A stretch of 64,000 nt of DNA from Nonlabens sp. Hel1_33_55 (GCF_900101765.1 NZ_LT627735.1:1116001-1180000); one strand, 5' to 3'. Positions 18,113-26,124 are shown, counted from the first letter of the stretch. Notes: generated by a model from the sequence alone, not told the origin. Program-made: numbers and translations.

Positions 18113-19045
18113 ATGAAGTTAACAAGGGTATTTATTTATTTAATAACAATTATCTTAATTAGTAGCTGTTCAGTCAATAAGGCCGCAAAATATCTTAAAG
18201 AAGGAGAAACAGCTGAAGAAAACTATAAAGTTACTTTACCTTTCGAAATAAGAAATGGCTATATAATTGTACAAGCAAACATAAAAAATAAGGATTATAA
18301 TTTTATTTTAGACACAGGAACACCGAGTCTTGTATCAAAAAAACTTGCAGAAAAATTAAATTTGAAAATTATTGATTCGGTAAAAGCGTCTGATGTTTTT
18401 AATCAAAAACAAGCAAATAAATATACAAAAATAGAAAAAGTCAAAATTGGAACTTTAGATTTTGTTGATACAGTGGCCTTAATAAATGACTTTAATTCTA
18501 TACCGATGTGGTCTTCTTTAAATATTGATGGGTTTATCGGAGCAAATTTAATGCAACACGCTATTTGGGATATTGATTTTGGTAAAAAACAAATTACAAT
18601 AACTGATAATGAGTCAAAATTAAACTTACCCAAAGAAATTATTGAAAACAAGTTATTTATTGGTGTTGCAGGAGTACCTTCTATTGCTTGTAAAATGAAC
18701 GGAAAAAAAGTTTGGAATTTTACTGTAGATTTTGGATATAACGGAGGAATAGTAATGCCATTTACCGAATTTGAAAAGCAAATAGAAAATGGTCAAATTT
18801 TAGATTTCAAAAAATTTAAAACTTACGCTACTGTTGGAATTTATGGAGGTCAGGATGTAAAAAGGGAATCTTACAAAGGGACAATTAATGATATTGAATT
18901 CGGAAACACTACTCTAAAAAACGAAAAAGTATATTCAGAGCAATATTTGGGTAAAAGATTAGGTTCAGCTTTTTTTAGTAATTATCGTGTTATTCTAAAT
19001 TGGAATAGTAAAAAAATAAAGTTAATAGAAACAAACTTGGAATAA
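18113..19045 (+). CDS. Cassette 3: lipoprotein with retropepsin-like aspartic protease fold
   Basis: About 310 residues from the ATG at 18113. A lipoprotein signal peptide (MKLTRVFIYLITIILISSC) places the protein in the outer or inner membrane. The first lobe has the catalytic FILDTGTPSLVSKKLAEKL (D-T-G) and a flap-like region, then NIDGFIGANLMQHAIWDID, typical of clan AA proteases. The second lobe has FTVDFGYNGGIVMP, where D-F-G replaces the usual D-T/S-G. It may still form an active pair, or be partly degenerate. The substrate is unknown. The stop codon is 5 bp before its site. Confidence 0.75.
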   Translation: MKLTRVFIYLITIILISSCSVNKAAKYLKEGETAEENYKVTLPFEIRNGYIIVQANIKNKDYNFILDTGTPSLVSKKLAEKLNLKIIDSVKASDVFNQKQANKYTKIEKVKIGTLDFVDTVALINDFNSIPMWSSLNIDGFIGANLMQHAIWDIDFGKKQITITDNESKLNLPKEIIENKLFIGVAGVPSIACKMNGKKVWNFTVDFGYNGGIVMPFTEFEKQIENGQILDFKKFKTYATVGIYGGQDVKRESYKGTINDIEFGNTTLKNEKVYSEQYLGKRLGSAFFSNYRVILNWNSKKIKLIETNLE

Positions 19046-19050
19046 AAGCC

Positions 19051-19250
19051 TACGCACAACAACGTATATAGCTCATAACTAATTAGTTACTTAAACGAAG
19101 TTAAGGTATATTTGCGAGGTCGCCAAATTTTTAAATTTGACGATTTCCAATAAAAAAGATAAATAGTAAAATTTAAAAATCTGGCTTGTGCTTAATCCGA
19201 AAATAATTTTCTAATTTGCACGCTACGAGCCATATACAAGACCGTTCAGG
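19051..19250 (+). repeat. attC-like site 3 (long type)
   Basis: R'' GCACAAC (19054-19060) and R' GTTCAGG (19244-19250), arms ACGTATATAG and CATATACAAGACC. It shares the GCCAAATTTTTAAATTTG core with site 1. TATATTTG at 19107-19114 is promoter-like but lacks a good TTG. Confidence 0.85.
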
Positions 19251-19631
19251 CCAATTGCCTGCGGCCGTAGCTCTCCGCTATGAAAATCGGATTTTAATCC
19301 AGTCTATATCATAAAGATCAATTGACCGAAATCTATCGGATAGCGTAAAGCCAAAGCTTGGTAAAATCCAATTTTCAAGACTCCCAATCTACTCAATTGG
19401 CCTGAACGGCAAAGGTGTGAAACGCCTTGAACAAGAATTGGTTTGTACCTGGAACAACCACGCTGCCACAAACAACAGTCATGAACAATGTATAAAGCGC
19501 ATGAGGCGTTCCAAATGCTCAACGCGAGGCTTCAATTCAATAACATTGCATATCTTCATCAAGATAAAACTATTTAAGGCAAGGTAACAGCCAAATGAAG
19601 GAGAACGCCTCACACGCATTATACCTTTGCC
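19244..19631 (+). repeat. ORF-less cassette N1 (388 bp)
   Basis: First of four copies. It opens GTTCAGGCCAATTG, and 150 bp later has the exact reverse complement CAATTGGCCTGAAC (19394-19407), which runs on into GGCAAAGG, the complement of its own 3' end CCTTTGCC. A second inverted pair (GAAAATCGGATTTTA / TAAAATCCAATTTTC) lies inside. No convincing gene: the minus-strand frame present here is broken in copy N4. It ends with its own attC-like site. Confidence 0.75.
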
Positions 19632-19638
19632 GTTGTAC
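19480..19638 (+). repeat. attC-like site of cassette N1, with TACCTTTG at its 3' end
   Basis: R'' CATGAAC (19480-19486), one mismatch from the complement of the cassette start GTTCAGG. R' is GTTGTAC (19632-19638). Arms GTATAAAGCGCATGAGGCGTT and AACGCCTCACACGCATTATAC are nearly perfect complements. TACCTTTG (19622-19629) matches the -7 promoter consensus and ends 2 bp before the crossover. Confidence 0.8.
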
Positions 19639-19646
19639 ACAAGCTG

Positions 19647-20531
19647 ATGAAAACCAAGTTACATATATTCAAAATTGTTGCTAAACATTTAAGCTTCACA
19701 AAAGCTGCCGAGCAATTGTATATTTCACAGCCTGCTATATCCAAGGCAATTAAAAATTTAGAGCAAGAATATAAAACAACGTTATTTATTCGAAAAAGAA
19801 ACTCGATAGAAATGACCAAGGAAGGAAAGTCATTTCTTATATACGTTAATAAAATTTTAGCTATCTATTCTGAAATGGACGAACAGTTTCTACATAAGAA
19901 AGAAACCTTCCCAAAACTAATAAACTTCGGAGTAAGCACAACCTTGTCTAACTACATTATACCTAAAATAATTGCGAAGTTTAGAGTACAATTTCCTGAA
20001 ACAAATTTTAACATAATCAGTAATAATTCTGAAAATATTGAAAATTTAATTTTGAATCAGGAAATTGATTTCGGAATTACTGAAGGAAGTATTTCGAATC
20101 CAAAATTACAATTTGAAAAATTTATTAAAGATGAAATTGTCCTCGTAACCAATGTTAATAATAATTCTTTTAAAAAAGGAAGTATCGATATCGAAAAGTT
20201 GCAAAGAATTCCAATGATTGAACGTGAAAAAGGTTCTGGAACTAAAGTAATTATTAATAAATTTTTATTGGAAAATAATATCAAAAAGCTTAATGTAGCA
20301 GTAACTTTAAACAGTACTGAAGCTATTAAAAATTATTTATACAATTCTGATGATTATGCACTTCTTTCAATTAGTGCTATCACTGAAGATTTGTTAAATA
20401 ATAAACTCAAAATTATAGATATTAAAGATTTAAGTATTGAAAGGTGGTTTTATTTTGTAAAAAGAACAGGTTATCTTTCAAATACCGTGGAATATTTCGA
20501 AAAATATATTCGGCTTAACTATAACTTTTAG
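19647..20531 (+). CDS. Cassette 4a: LysR-family transcriptional regulator
   Basis: 294 residues. The winged helix-turn-helix is at about 1-60 (LSFTKAAEQLYISQPAISKAIKNLEQ) and is followed by the substrate-binding domain (FGVSTTLSNYIIPKIIAKF, EIDFGITEG, EKGSGTKVIINKFL). It starts only 15 bp inside the cassette. The next gene is a YeiH-type transporter; LysR regulators commonly sit beside yeiH and control it, usually divergently, whereas here both genes read the same way in one cassette. Confidence 0.93.
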   Translation: MKTKLHIFKIVAKHLSFTKAAEQLYISQPAISKAIKNLEQEYKTTLFIRKRNSIEMTKEGKSFLIYVNKILAIYSEMDEQFLHKKETFPKLINFGVSTTLSNYIIPKIIAKFRVQFPETNFNIISNNSENIENLILNQEIDFGITEGSISNPKLQFEKFIKDEIVLVTNVNNNSFKKGSIDIEKLQRIPMIEREKGSGTKVIINKFLLENNIKKLNVAVTLNSTEAIKNYLYNSDDYALLSISAITEDLLNNKLKIIDIKDLSIERWFYFVKRTGYLSNTVEYFEKYIRLNYNF

Positions 20532-20607
20532 TTATCTCAAATAACTAATTAATTTGCTTAAAGGTTATTAATTCAATCTACTTTTGTATCAAATAATACT
20601 AAATGAT

Positions 20608-21528
20608 ATGAAAGAGATTTTTTCAAAAATAGTTTACTTCCTTATAATTATTATTGCCCTTTTAGGCATTATAAACAGTCCAACTGCATTGTTACTTGGT
20701 TTTGTATATACACTTATTTTCAATAATCCGTTTAAAGCATACAGTCATAAAGCAATTCATTATTTTCTAAAAATTTCGGTTGTAGGGCTGGGCTTTGGGA
20801 TGTTTATCAAAGAAACTTTGGAAACAAGTAAAGAGGGATTAAGTTTAACTATATATTCAATATTTTTAACCGTATCGTTAGGTTTGTTGTTAACAAGACT
20901 TTTGAAGTTAGATTTAAAACTAGGTCATCTAATTACATCTGGAACAGCAATTTGTGGTGGAAGCGCAATTGCTGCAATTTCCCCAGTAATTAAAGCTAAA
21001 AGTAAAACTATAAGTATTGCTTTAGGTATCGTATTTCTATTAAACTCTATTGCGTTGTTTGTGTTTCCTGCAGTCGGTCATTTTCTAAATTTAACACAAG
21101 AACAATTTGGCTTATGGTGTGCTATTGCTATACACGATACAAGTTCGGTAGTCGGAGCTGCGCTAGGTTATGGAGACGAAGCCTTGAGAATAGCAACAAC
21201 AGTAAAACTATCTAGAACTTTGTGGATTATCCCTTTATCAATTTTTTCAATGTTTCTATTCAAAACAAAAGGAGAAAAAATAAAAATTCCTTACTTTATT
21301 GTTTTATTTATTATTGCGATTATTATTAATAGTTACCATATTTTACCTGAACCAGCTACTAATTTTATTGTATTAATGGCTAAACGATTATTAATAATAA
21401 CATTGTTTCTTGTAGGTTCTACCATTTCTATAAAAGATTTGAAATCTACAGGAATGAAACCCATTGTATTCGCACTAACTTTGTGGATTTTTATTTCAAT
21501 TTTTTCATTAATATATATATTGAACTAA
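20608..21528 (+). CDS. Cassette 4b: YeiH/UPF0324 family membrane transporter
   Basis: About 306 residues from the ATG at 20608, with roughly ten membrane helices. Family motifs include SGTAICGGSAIAAISPVI (conserved central loop), IAIHDTSSVVGAALGYG and TTVKLSRTLWIIPL. UPF0324 proteins are annotated as putative sulfate exporters linked to sulfonate or cysteine metabolism; the substrate is not proven from sequence. A shorter loop near the N-terminus makes it slightly compact for the family. It lies 76 bp after lysR and stops 5 bp before its attC-like site. Confidence 0.9.
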   Translation: MKEIFSKIVYFLIIIIALLGIINSPTALLLGFVYTLIFNNPFKAYSHKAIHYFLKISVVGLGFGMFIKETLETSKEGLSLTIYSIFLTVSLGLLLTRLLKLDLKLGHLITSGTAICGGSAIAAISPVIKAKSKTISIALGIVFLLNSIALFVFPAVGHFLNLTQEQFGLWCAIAIHDTSSVVGAALGYGDEALRIATTVKLSRTLWIIPLSIFSMFLFKTKGEKIKIPYFIVLFIIAIIINSYHILPEPATNFIVLMAKRLLIITLFLVGSTISIKDLKSTGMKPIVFALTLWIFISIFSLIYILN

Positions 21529-21533
21529 AGCCA

Positions 21534-21667
21534 GTGTACAACACCGTATAAAATTAATTGCTAGTGCAAGCCTACTTACGAAAATCCTCGCGTATTTGCA
21601 ATTCGGTTATTATTTGCTAAATTAAGTGCTTAAACAACGCAACTAATCTTATACAAAACCGTTCAGG
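21534..21667 (+). repeat. attC-like site 4 (short type, ~134 bp)
   Basis: R'' GTACAAC (21536-21542) and R' GTTCAGG (21661-21667), arms GTATAAAATTAATTGC and GCAACTAATCTTATAC. It lacks the GCCAAATTTTTAAATTTGGC core of the long sites and is nearly identical to site 5. Confidence 0.85.
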
Positions 21668-22143
21668 CCAATTGCCTGCGGCCGTAGCTTTTTGTCTTCC
21701 TCTCGTTCGCTATCTCACTCGTCGGAGACAGGATGAAAATCGGATTTTAATCCAGTCTATATCATAAAGATCAATTGACCTAAACCTGTCGGATTGCGTG
21801 AAGCCAAAGCTTGGTAAAATCCAATTTTCAAGACTCCCGATCTACTCTTATGTCTGCCTCTCGCTCCTACCTCGCTCGTCGGAGACAGAAACGGCAACCG
21901 TGATTCAACGCCTTGAGTAAGAATTGGTTTGTACCTAAAACAACCACGCTGCCACAAACAACAGTCATGAACAATGTATAAAGCGCATGAGGTATGCATT
22001 CCTCTCGCTGTGCTCGTAGGATGCAGGATGCTACTCGTGAGGCAATAATTCAATGACATTGCATATCTTCATCAACCTAAAACAATTAAGGCAAGGTAAC
22101 AGCCAAATGAAGGGGAACGCCTCACACGCATTATACCTTTGCC
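21661..22143 (+). repeat. ORF-less cassette N2 (483 bp, expanded copy)
   Basis: Same opening as N1, but two copies of a ~40-bp element (TGTCTTCCTCTCGTTCGC... at 21689-21728 and TGTCTGCCTCTCGCTCC... at 21850-21888, both ending GGAGACAG) have been inserted. The second has replaced the CAATTGGCCTGAAC inverted arm. No gene is seen. Confidence 0.7.
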
Positions 22144-22150
22144 GTTAGCT
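21966..22150 (+). repeat. attC-like site of cassette N2, with TACCTTTG at its 3' end
   Basis: R'' CATGAAC (21966-21972), R' GTTAGCT (22144-22150). Relative to N1, the loop has gained a stretch containing GTATGCATTCCTCTCGC...GGATGCAGGATGC. TACCTTTG is at 22134-22141. Confidence 0.8.
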
Positions 22151-22286
22151 GCAATGGCTAAAAAAATAGCTATATGAAGTCATTTTGATTATTTATCTTT
22201 AGCAAAAGAGATTATAAGCCAAAAATTAGAATAATTTAACATTACCCGAACAATACTGACTTAAATTTAATGGTTATTAAGTTATA

Positions 22287-22517
22287 ATGAAAAAGAATGT
22301 AGACATACCAGCAATTCATGACAATGACTTAATAGATGTTCTTAAAGAACTTGGACTTTATTCTGAATTAGTAGATGAAAACATTAATTGTTTAAATTGT
22401 GAAGAAGTTATTCAAATGAATAATCTTGGAGGTCTAATATCTATTAATAAAGAAGTGAAAATTATTTGTAATAATCCAGAGTGTTTGGCTAGCGAAATCA
22501 TAAAAAGCACACCTTAA
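22287..22517 (+). CDS. Cassette 5a: small zinc-ribbon-like protein
   Basis: 76 residues, acidic. Two cysteine pairs, C-L-N-C near residue 36 and C-N-N-P-E-C near residue 62, look like a zinc ribbon. I do not recognise a family. Its stop codon TAA shares an A with the ATG of the next gene, so the two are translationally coupled and likely act together. The 135 bp before it in the cassette may hold a promoter (TATCTTTA at 22194-22201, weak). Confidence 0.65.
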   Translation: MKKNVDIPAIHDNDLIDVLKELGLYSELVDENINCLNCEEVIQMNNLGGLISINKEVKIICNNPECLASEIIKSTP

Positions 22518-24334
22518 TGGATGAAGTTGCAAAGGAAATACTGAAGATAGGATTACTTCCTACCTTACTTTTAGTAATTGTTTTCTTAATTGTTCAGGAT
22601 TCGACTAGAGCTGACAAATTAAAATCCCTAATCACCAAACCTTTTTTTCGTCTTTTTAAATGGTTCTCTAAATCTTACATTTCTAGTGAAATAAATGCAT
22701 CACTAAACGGTTTTTTTAATAAAAATATATACAGCTATTTAATTCAAAATCCGAATACTAAATTTAAAGTCAAATGGGTAAGAAAAAGTAAAGATCCTAT
22801 TTTTAAAAATAATGGCACACTAATATTAAGAATAAGAAATGAGGAAGATCAAACAAGGAATATCTTAAGTGCATCAAAAGTTGCATTGCCACATGTAATT
22901 TGTCCTCTAATACGTTCAAATATTGATGCTCATATATCTACAGCAATTGATTTAACAATAATGAAAAACTTAGCTGGCAAGCTAGGACGTCACGGCAAAG
23001 CAATTTTTAAAAGACACTTCCTTGATCCAGAAACAATTGCAGAAGCCCAAATTACTGATGTATTGCCAAAACTAATAGAATTAGATAAACATGGAATTTT
23101 TACATCTATATTTCTAAATGAACTTGAATTAGTAGGAGATGAACTATATTCAGAATCTGACTATAAAAATTACTCAAATGAAACTTTAAACTTTATTAAA
23201 TACCTATTAGATATCGTTAATCGAGAAAAAGGATCGGAAATTGAATTGAATTATATTAGTGGTCCTTTTAAAGTTGGGACAATACTTTTAGCAAAAACTA
23301 GCAGAGCAAACTCACAGGGTCTTAGACCTTATTTAAGGAGACTAAGAATGAAAATAGATAAAGGATGTGAATCGATCTATTTAATATCATTTCCTAATAG
23401 TTATGACTTTTTTAAAAGAATTATTAAAACAATAGAAAGTCATGAATCAATAAACTTAGTAAAGATTGTAAATACAATAGATTTTGGAATAGATAGTAAT
23501 AAAACAAAAGAAAACTTCAAAATAGCCATTCTGTCTACAAATCAAATTTCTGGATCATTAAGCTTTAAAGCTCGTATTGAAGCAAATGAAATTACAGAAG
23601 GAAAAATTTATGATGGAATTGTAGAAGATTTGTCTGAAAAAGAAGCATTAGTAAATCTTTTAGGTTTACGTGCTTACGTAAAGAAAAATGAATGTTGCTG
23701 GGGAATAGCTAATGACTGTCGAGAACACTTAGAAATAAATACTGAGTACAAATTCAAAGTCAATAATATTGACTTCATAACTGGTACCATTTTATTGTCA
23801 AGAAAAATTGAAACAGAAAACCCATGGCTTATAAATGAAAAACCAACTATCGATGAAAGAATAGTAGTTATGGTTAATTCTACTTCATTTGGTAATTTAT
23901 ATGGTGAATATAACAATTTGGTTGTGTTAATCCCAGAAAATGAAATTTCTTGGTTTGCACTCACTGTTGATGAAATTTCAGATTTTAAAGGAAAAGAACT
24001 TGAAGTAAAAGTGAATGAGATTGATAATGAGAATTTTCAAGTAATCTGTAGTAAAAAGGACATTATTAGTAACCCTTGGCCAGAAATTCATAAACTACTT
24101 CCTAGAGGCCAGGAATTTAATGGAAAAGTATTACAAGTGCATGAGCATTTCGTTAAAGTAGAAATTGACCATTCAATTGTCGGGATTCTACCAAAAGAAA
24201 GTCTTTATAAAGCAGGACATGAATATGCTAATTTTATTGAAAACATGAAAATTGGACAAGGAATCGATGTGTATATCAGTAAAGTATTTCTAAATAAGAA
24301 AAAAATAAGACTAGATTTAACTAGAAATAAATAA
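22517..24334 (+). CDS. Cassette 5b: membrane-anchored protein with C-terminal S1 domains
   Basis: 605 residues. One N-terminal membrane helix (about 9-26, IGLLPTLLLVIVFLIV) is followed by a basic stretch. The region at about 60-340 is of unknown fold and includes LILRIRNEE and LVKIVNTIDFGID. Two or three S1-like beta barrels follow at about 350-605: EGKIYDGIVEDLSEKEALVNLLGLRAYV, an intermediate one, and the clearest, GQEFNGKVLQVHEHFVKVEIDHSIVGILPKE...KIGQGIDVYISKV. S1 domains bind RNA, so this looks like an RNA sensor or effector held at the inner membrane. With the coupled zinc-ribbon gene it forms a two-gene cassette I cannot match to a known system. Confidence 0.65.
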   Translation: MDEVAKEILKIGLLPTLLLVIVFLIVQDSTRADKLKSLITKPFFRLFKWFSKSYISSEINASLNGFFNKNIYSYLIQNPNTKFKVKWVRKSKDPIFKNNGTLILRIRNEEDQTRNILSASKVALPHVICPLIRSNIDAHISTAIDLTIMKNLAGKLGRHGKAIFKRHFLDPETIAEAQITDVLPKLIELDKHGIFTSIFLNELELVGDELYSESDYKNYSNETLNFIKYLLDIVNREKGSEIELNYISGPFKVGTILLAKTSRANSQGLRPYLRRLRMKIDKGCESIYLISFPNSYDFFKRIIKTIESHESINLVKIVNTIDFGIDSNKTKENFKIAILSTNQISGSLSFKARIEANEITEGKIYDGIVEDLSEKEALVNLLGLRAYVKKNECCWGIANDCREHLEINTEYKFKVNNIDFITGTILLSRKIETENPWLINEKPTIDERIVVMVNSTSFGNLYGEYNNLVVLIPENEISWFALTVDEISDFKGKELEVKVNEIDNENFQVICSKKDIISNPWPEIHKLLPRGQEFNGKVLQVHEHFVKVEIDHSIVGILPKESLYKAGHEYANFIENMKIGQGIDVYISKVFLNKKKIRLDLTRNK

Positions 24335-24342
24335 AAACCACA

Positions 24343-24476
24343 GCAGCTAACACCGTATAAAATTAATTGCTAGTGCAACCCTACTTACGAAAACCCTCGT
24401 AGCCTTTTTAATCGGCTTGTATTTGCTAAATGAGTTGCTCAAAACACGCAACTAATCTTATACAATCACGTTCAGG
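24343..24476 (+). repeat. attC-like site 5 (short type)
   Basis: R'' AGCTAAC (24345-24351) and R' GTTCAGG (24470-24476). Nearly the same sequence as site 4 (GTATAAAATTAATTGC / GCAACTAATCTTATAC), although the cargo of the two cassettes is unrelated. Confidence 0.85.
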
Positions 24477-24794
24477 CCAATTGCCTGCGGCCGTAGCTTT
24501 TTGTCTTCCTCTCGCTCCTACCTCGCTCGTCGGAGACAGAAACGGCAACCGCGATTCAACGCCTTGAGTAAAAATTGGTTTGTACCTAAAACAACCACGC
24601 TGCCACAAACAACAGTCATGAACAATGTATAAAGTGCATGAGGTATGCATTCCTCTCGCTGCGCTGGTAGCATGCAGGATGCTACTCGTGGCGCAATAAT
24701 TCAATGACATTACATATCTTCATCTAACAAAACTAAACAAGGCAAGGTAACAGCCAAATGTGAGGGAACGCCTCAAACGAATTATACCTTTGCG
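24470..24794 (+). repeat. ORF-less cassette N3 (325 bp, internally deleted)
   Basis: The opening GTTCAGGCC...GTAGCTTTTTGTCTTCC is followed by only one copy of the 40-bp GGAGACAG element, and the sequence then jumps to AACGGCAACC. This is the product expected from recombination between the two direct repeats seen in N2. Confidence 0.7.
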
Positions 24795-24801
24795 GTTAAG
24801 C
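24617..24801 (+). repeat. attC-like site of cassette N3, with TACCTTTG at its 3' end
   Basis: R'' CATGAAC (24617-24623), R' GTTAAGC (24795-24801). TACCTTTG is at 24785-24792. A second promoter-like TATCTTTG lies downstream at 24842-24849, 24 bp before higB. Confidence 0.8.
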
Positions 24802-24873
24802 AACATTTGAAAAAAATTCTGCAAACATTTAGAAATTTACTTATCTTTGACGTTAGTAACGCAAAACAAAACT

Positions 24874-25155
24874 ATGATTATTTCTTTTGGCTCGAAACAA
24901 ACCGAACAAATTTGGAACGGAATCCGAGTTAAAAAAATGCCGATTGAAATACAGAACGTTGGACGTCGAAAATTAAGAATGTTGAATAATTCACAAGATA
25001 TTGCTGATTTGAGAATTCCGCCTTCTAACCGACTTGAAAAACTGACTGGAAAATTAAAAAAGTTTTATAGTATTCGGATTAACAAACAATGGCGAATTAT
25101 ATTCATTTGGGAAAGCGGAAACGCAAGCGAAGTGGAAATAATCGACTATCACTAA
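24874..25155 (+). CDS. higB: Cassette 6a: HigB-type RelE/ParE toxin
   Basis: 93 residues from the ATG at 24874. The sequence follows the HigB pattern closely: ...IWNGIRVKKMPIEIQNVGRRKLRML, DLRIPPSNRLEKLTGKLKKFYSIRINKQWRIIF and VEIIDYH at the C-terminus. HigB toxins cleave mRNA on the ribosome. Toxin-first order with the antitoxin 12 bp downstream is typical of higBA. Toxin-antitoxin pairs are common stabilising cargo of chromosomal integrons. Confidence 0.95.
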   Translation: MIISFGSKQTEQIWNGIRVKKMPIEIQNVGRRKLRMLNNSQDIADLRIPPSNRLEKLTGKLKKFYSIRINKQWRIIFIWESGNASEVEIIDYH

Positions 25156-25167
25156 AAAAGTAAAATA

Positions 25168-25470
25168 ATGAAAAAGTTAGCAAACGTACATCCAGGAGAA
25201 ATTTTGAATTTTGAATTTCTTGAGCCGCTTGAAATTACTGCATACCGACTTTCAAAGGACTTGAAAATTCCGCAAACTCGAATATCTGAAATTATAAAGG
25301 GAAAACGTCGAATAACTGCCGACACAGCTTTACGATTGAGCAAATATTTCGGCAATTCTGCAAAATTCTGGCTCGGAATTCAAGACGATTATGATATCGA
25401 AGAAGAACAGGACGCAAAAGAAAATGAACTGAAAGAAATAAAACATTACGGAAATAAAAACGTTGCCTAA
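25168..25470 (+). CDS. higA: Cassette 6b: HigA-type antitoxin (XRE helix-turn-helix)
   Basis: 100 residues. The N-terminal VHPGEILNFEFLEPLEIT is the HigA opening, and the helix-turn-helix is AYRLSKDLKIPQTRISEIIKGKRRIT, followed by the family's FWLGIQDDYDIE. It neutralises HigB and represses the operon. Its last two codons and stop (GTT GCC TAA) are part of the R'' arm of the attC-like site, so the protein's C-terminus is set by the recombination site. Confidence 0.95.
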   Translation: MKKLANVHPGEILNFEFLEPLEITAYRLSKDLKIPQTRISEIIKGKRRITADTALRLSKYFGNSAKFWLGIQDDYDIEEEQDAKENELKEIKHYGNKNVA

Positions 25471-25662
25471 CATCGTATAAAAACAATAGGGCAATTGTAG
25501 CAAAACCGAATGGTTCCAGCGTATTTGCGAGGTCGCCAAATTTTTAAATTTGGCTTATTGAGAAAAGGAAGATAAATAGTAAAATTTAAAAATTCGGCTT
25601 GAGTTTAACCGAATGGATAGCGTGCAAATTAGCGCTACTTTTCATATACTCGACCGTTCAGG
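25462..25662 (+). repeat. attC-like site 6 (long type), overlapping the higA stop
   Basis: R'' GCCTAAC (25465-25471) and R' GTTCAGG (25656-25662), arms CGTATAAA and CATATAC. Has the GCCAAATTTTTAAATTTGGC core of sites 1 and 3. Confidence 0.85.
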
Positions 25663-26106
25663 CCAATTGCCTGCGGCCGTAGCTTTTTGTCTTCTTCTCG
25701 TTCGCTATCTCACTCGACGGAGACAGGATGAAAATCGGATTTTGATCCAGTAAATATCATAAAAATCAATTGACCGAAATCCATCCGATAGCATAAAGTC
25801 AAAGCTTGGTAAAATCCAATTTTCAAGACTCCCGATCTACTCAATTGGCCTGAACGGCAACGGTGATTCAACGTCTTGAGTAAGAATTGGTTTGTACCTA
25901 AAACAACCACGCTGCCACAAACAACAGTCATGAACGATGTATAAAGCGCATGAGGTATGCATTCATCTCGCTCCGCTCGTTGGATGCAGGATGCTACTCG
26001 TGAGGCAATAATTCAATGACATTGCATATCTTCATCATCCAAAACCAATAACGAAAAGGTAACAGCCAAATGCGAGGGAACGCCTCACACGCAGTATACC
26101 TTTGCC
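25656..26106 (+). repeat. ORF-less cassette N4 (451 bp)
   Basis: Keeps both GTTCAGGCCAATTG (25656) and CAATTGGCCTGAAC (25842-25855) arms, like N1, plus one copy of the GGAGACAG element like N2. The arm after CCTGAAC is GGCAACGG, no longer complementary to the retained 3' end CCTTTGCC. Confidence 0.75.
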
Positions 26107-26113
26107 GTTGGCT
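25929..26113 (+). repeat. attC-like site of cassette N4, with TACCTTTG at its 3' end
   Basis: R'' CATGAAC (25929-25935), R' GTTGGCT (26107-26113). TACCTTTG is at 26097-26104, 21 bp upstream of the next ATG. Confidence 0.8.
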
Positions 26114-26124
26114 ACATTTTGAAA

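Noticed and set aside
19394..19632. Reading CCTGAACGGCAAAGG...CCTTTGCCGTT as one long 235-bp attC
   Set aside because: The better outer arms are GTATAAAGCGCATGAGGCGTT and AACGCCTCACACGCATTATAC, which share the core of all other sites and start at CATGAAC; the outer pair is lost in N2-N4.
19304..22059. Minus-strand frames with similar peptides (CALYIVHDCCLWQRGC) in the ORF-less cassettes
   Set aside because: They recur because the DNA is repeated. The frame differs or is broken in N4 and N1 is shortened, there is no ribosome-binding context, and the strand is opposite to all cargo.
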